This document shows positions 63,045-63,303 of a stretch of DNA of 63,303 nt, one piece after another. Source of the stretch: Mesorhizobium neociceri (GTDB lineage Bacteria; Pseudomonadota; Alphaproteobacteria; Rhizobiales; Rhizobiaceae); the NCBI RefSeq assembly GCF_013520985.1, contig NZ_JACDTY010000029.1:1-63303 (forward strand), read 5' to 3'. Within the stretch, counting starts at the first letter, position 1. Each line of letters opens with the position of its first letter. The position numbers and the translations under genes are program-made. The notes beneath the pieces were generated by a model, which searched no databases, was not told the DNA's origin, and saw nothing but the letters and a program-made list of their open reading frames with translations.

Positions 63045-63303
63045 GGCGGCGATCGTTCCTTGAATTTTCCAAGCCGCAGATGGGCAACTCCGGCCTGGCA
63101 TGTCCCTATGCGACCGCTTATAGGCTGAATTCCGGCCTTAATATGAAAAGGCCGCCGCATGTCAGGGGAAGCCGGAGCTGTCAGTAGCTAATCAAGTTGT
63201 CCGGTTTTGGTAGCACATGATCTGTCCGCTTCTGTTTTGCGTCGAAGCGGTTCACGCGACTTGCCTGATGGGGCAGGTGTCTTGGATTGCGGCGCCGTCA
63301 GGC
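63045..63303. other. Right-edge intergenic sequence
   Basis: No convincing gene is seen. A short GGCCTT/AAGGCC inverted repeat lies near 63134-63152, close to the probable promoter region of the DUF3108 gene. The sequence beyond may be the control region of a gene that begins outside the window. Confidence 0.35.

Overview
The window is about 63.3 kb of GC-rich chromosomal DNA from an alphaproteobacterium of the order Hyphomicrobiales (Rhizobiales). The protein sequences and gene order look like Mesorhizobium or a close relative; this is recognition from memory, not a search result. Lineage markers include an alphaproteobacterial-type SAM-II riboswitch in front of metXW, a full CtrA-type box in front of ftsEX, a RirA-type iron box, a sigF/nrsF pair, a DUF4175 (TIGR02302) giant membrane protein, and short rhizobial-style intergenic palindromes. 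I see no tRNA or rRNA genes, insertion sequence, prophage, integrase or CRISPR array. The content is mostly housekeeping and transport, with one probable small variable patch of two glycosyltransferases at 53.7-55.6 kb.

Layout. 0.2-5.1 kb: small membrane protein, EamA exporter, YihY/BrkB protein, short-chain dehydrogenase, HIG1-like protein, PduO-type cobalamin adenosyltransferase and a rhomboid protease. 5.3-8.0 kb: etfBA and 3-hydroxybutyryl-CoA dehydrogenase (fatty-acid and amino-acid electron transfer). 8.0-11.3 kb: a PAS-GGDEF protein and the sigF-nrsF stress operon. 11.5-15.4 kb: an Fe(III) ABC importer (fbpABC) behind a RirA-like box. 15.4-20.6 kb: a glycerol-3-phosphate or glycerophosphodiester importer (ugpBAEC) with a GpdQ-like phosphodiesterase. 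20.9-24.5 kb: a frameshifted endonuclease/exonuclease/phosphatase gene and an MHYT-GGDEF-EAL c-di-GMP protein. 24.5-28.3 kb: tlpA, argH, lptM-like lipoprotein, lysA. 28.3-32.7 kb: ArsR regulator, threonine/serine dehydratase, DUF4175 protein, glyoxalase-fold protein. 32.7-36.4 kb: LysR with a divergent EamA exporter, CheY-like regulator, hpt and a membrane-anchored hypothetical. 36.6-39.1 kb: ftsE-ftsX-ydcF. 39.2-46.8 kb: redox and regulatory genes (PNPOx-like, AhpD-like, LysR, plsC, LysE, aldo/keto reductase, GlxA-type AraC regulator, MDR oxidoreductase, ChaC). 47-53.4 kb: DUF2125, PfkB kinase, tyrC-hisC, SAM-II riboswitch, metX-metW, DUF1330. 53.7-63 kb: two glycosyltransferases, DUF1194 protein, a BacA/YddA-type ABC protein with an altered ATPase domain, a methyltransferase, gloB, cupin, lysoplasmalogenase-like protein, EamA exporter, DUF3108 protein.

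How genes work together. etfBA feeds electrons from acyl-CoA dehydrogenases while the adjacent 3-hydroxyacyl-CoA dehydrogenase performs a nearby beta-oxidation or butyrate step. The ugp cluster and its phosphodiesterase form a phosphorus-scavenging unit. hisC-tyrC supports aromatic amino-acid synthesis, and metXW methionine synthesis under SAM control. ftsEX links cell-wall hydrolysis to division under probable CtrA control. ECF sigma factor SigF and its membrane antagonist NrsF form a stress switch that seems to drive its own promoter. The most unusual observations are the EEP frameshift, inverted arrays of an 8-bp repeat between two convergent genes (one array contains a stop codon), the catalytically altered ABC ATPase, and several clean dyads that look like regulator-binding sites.
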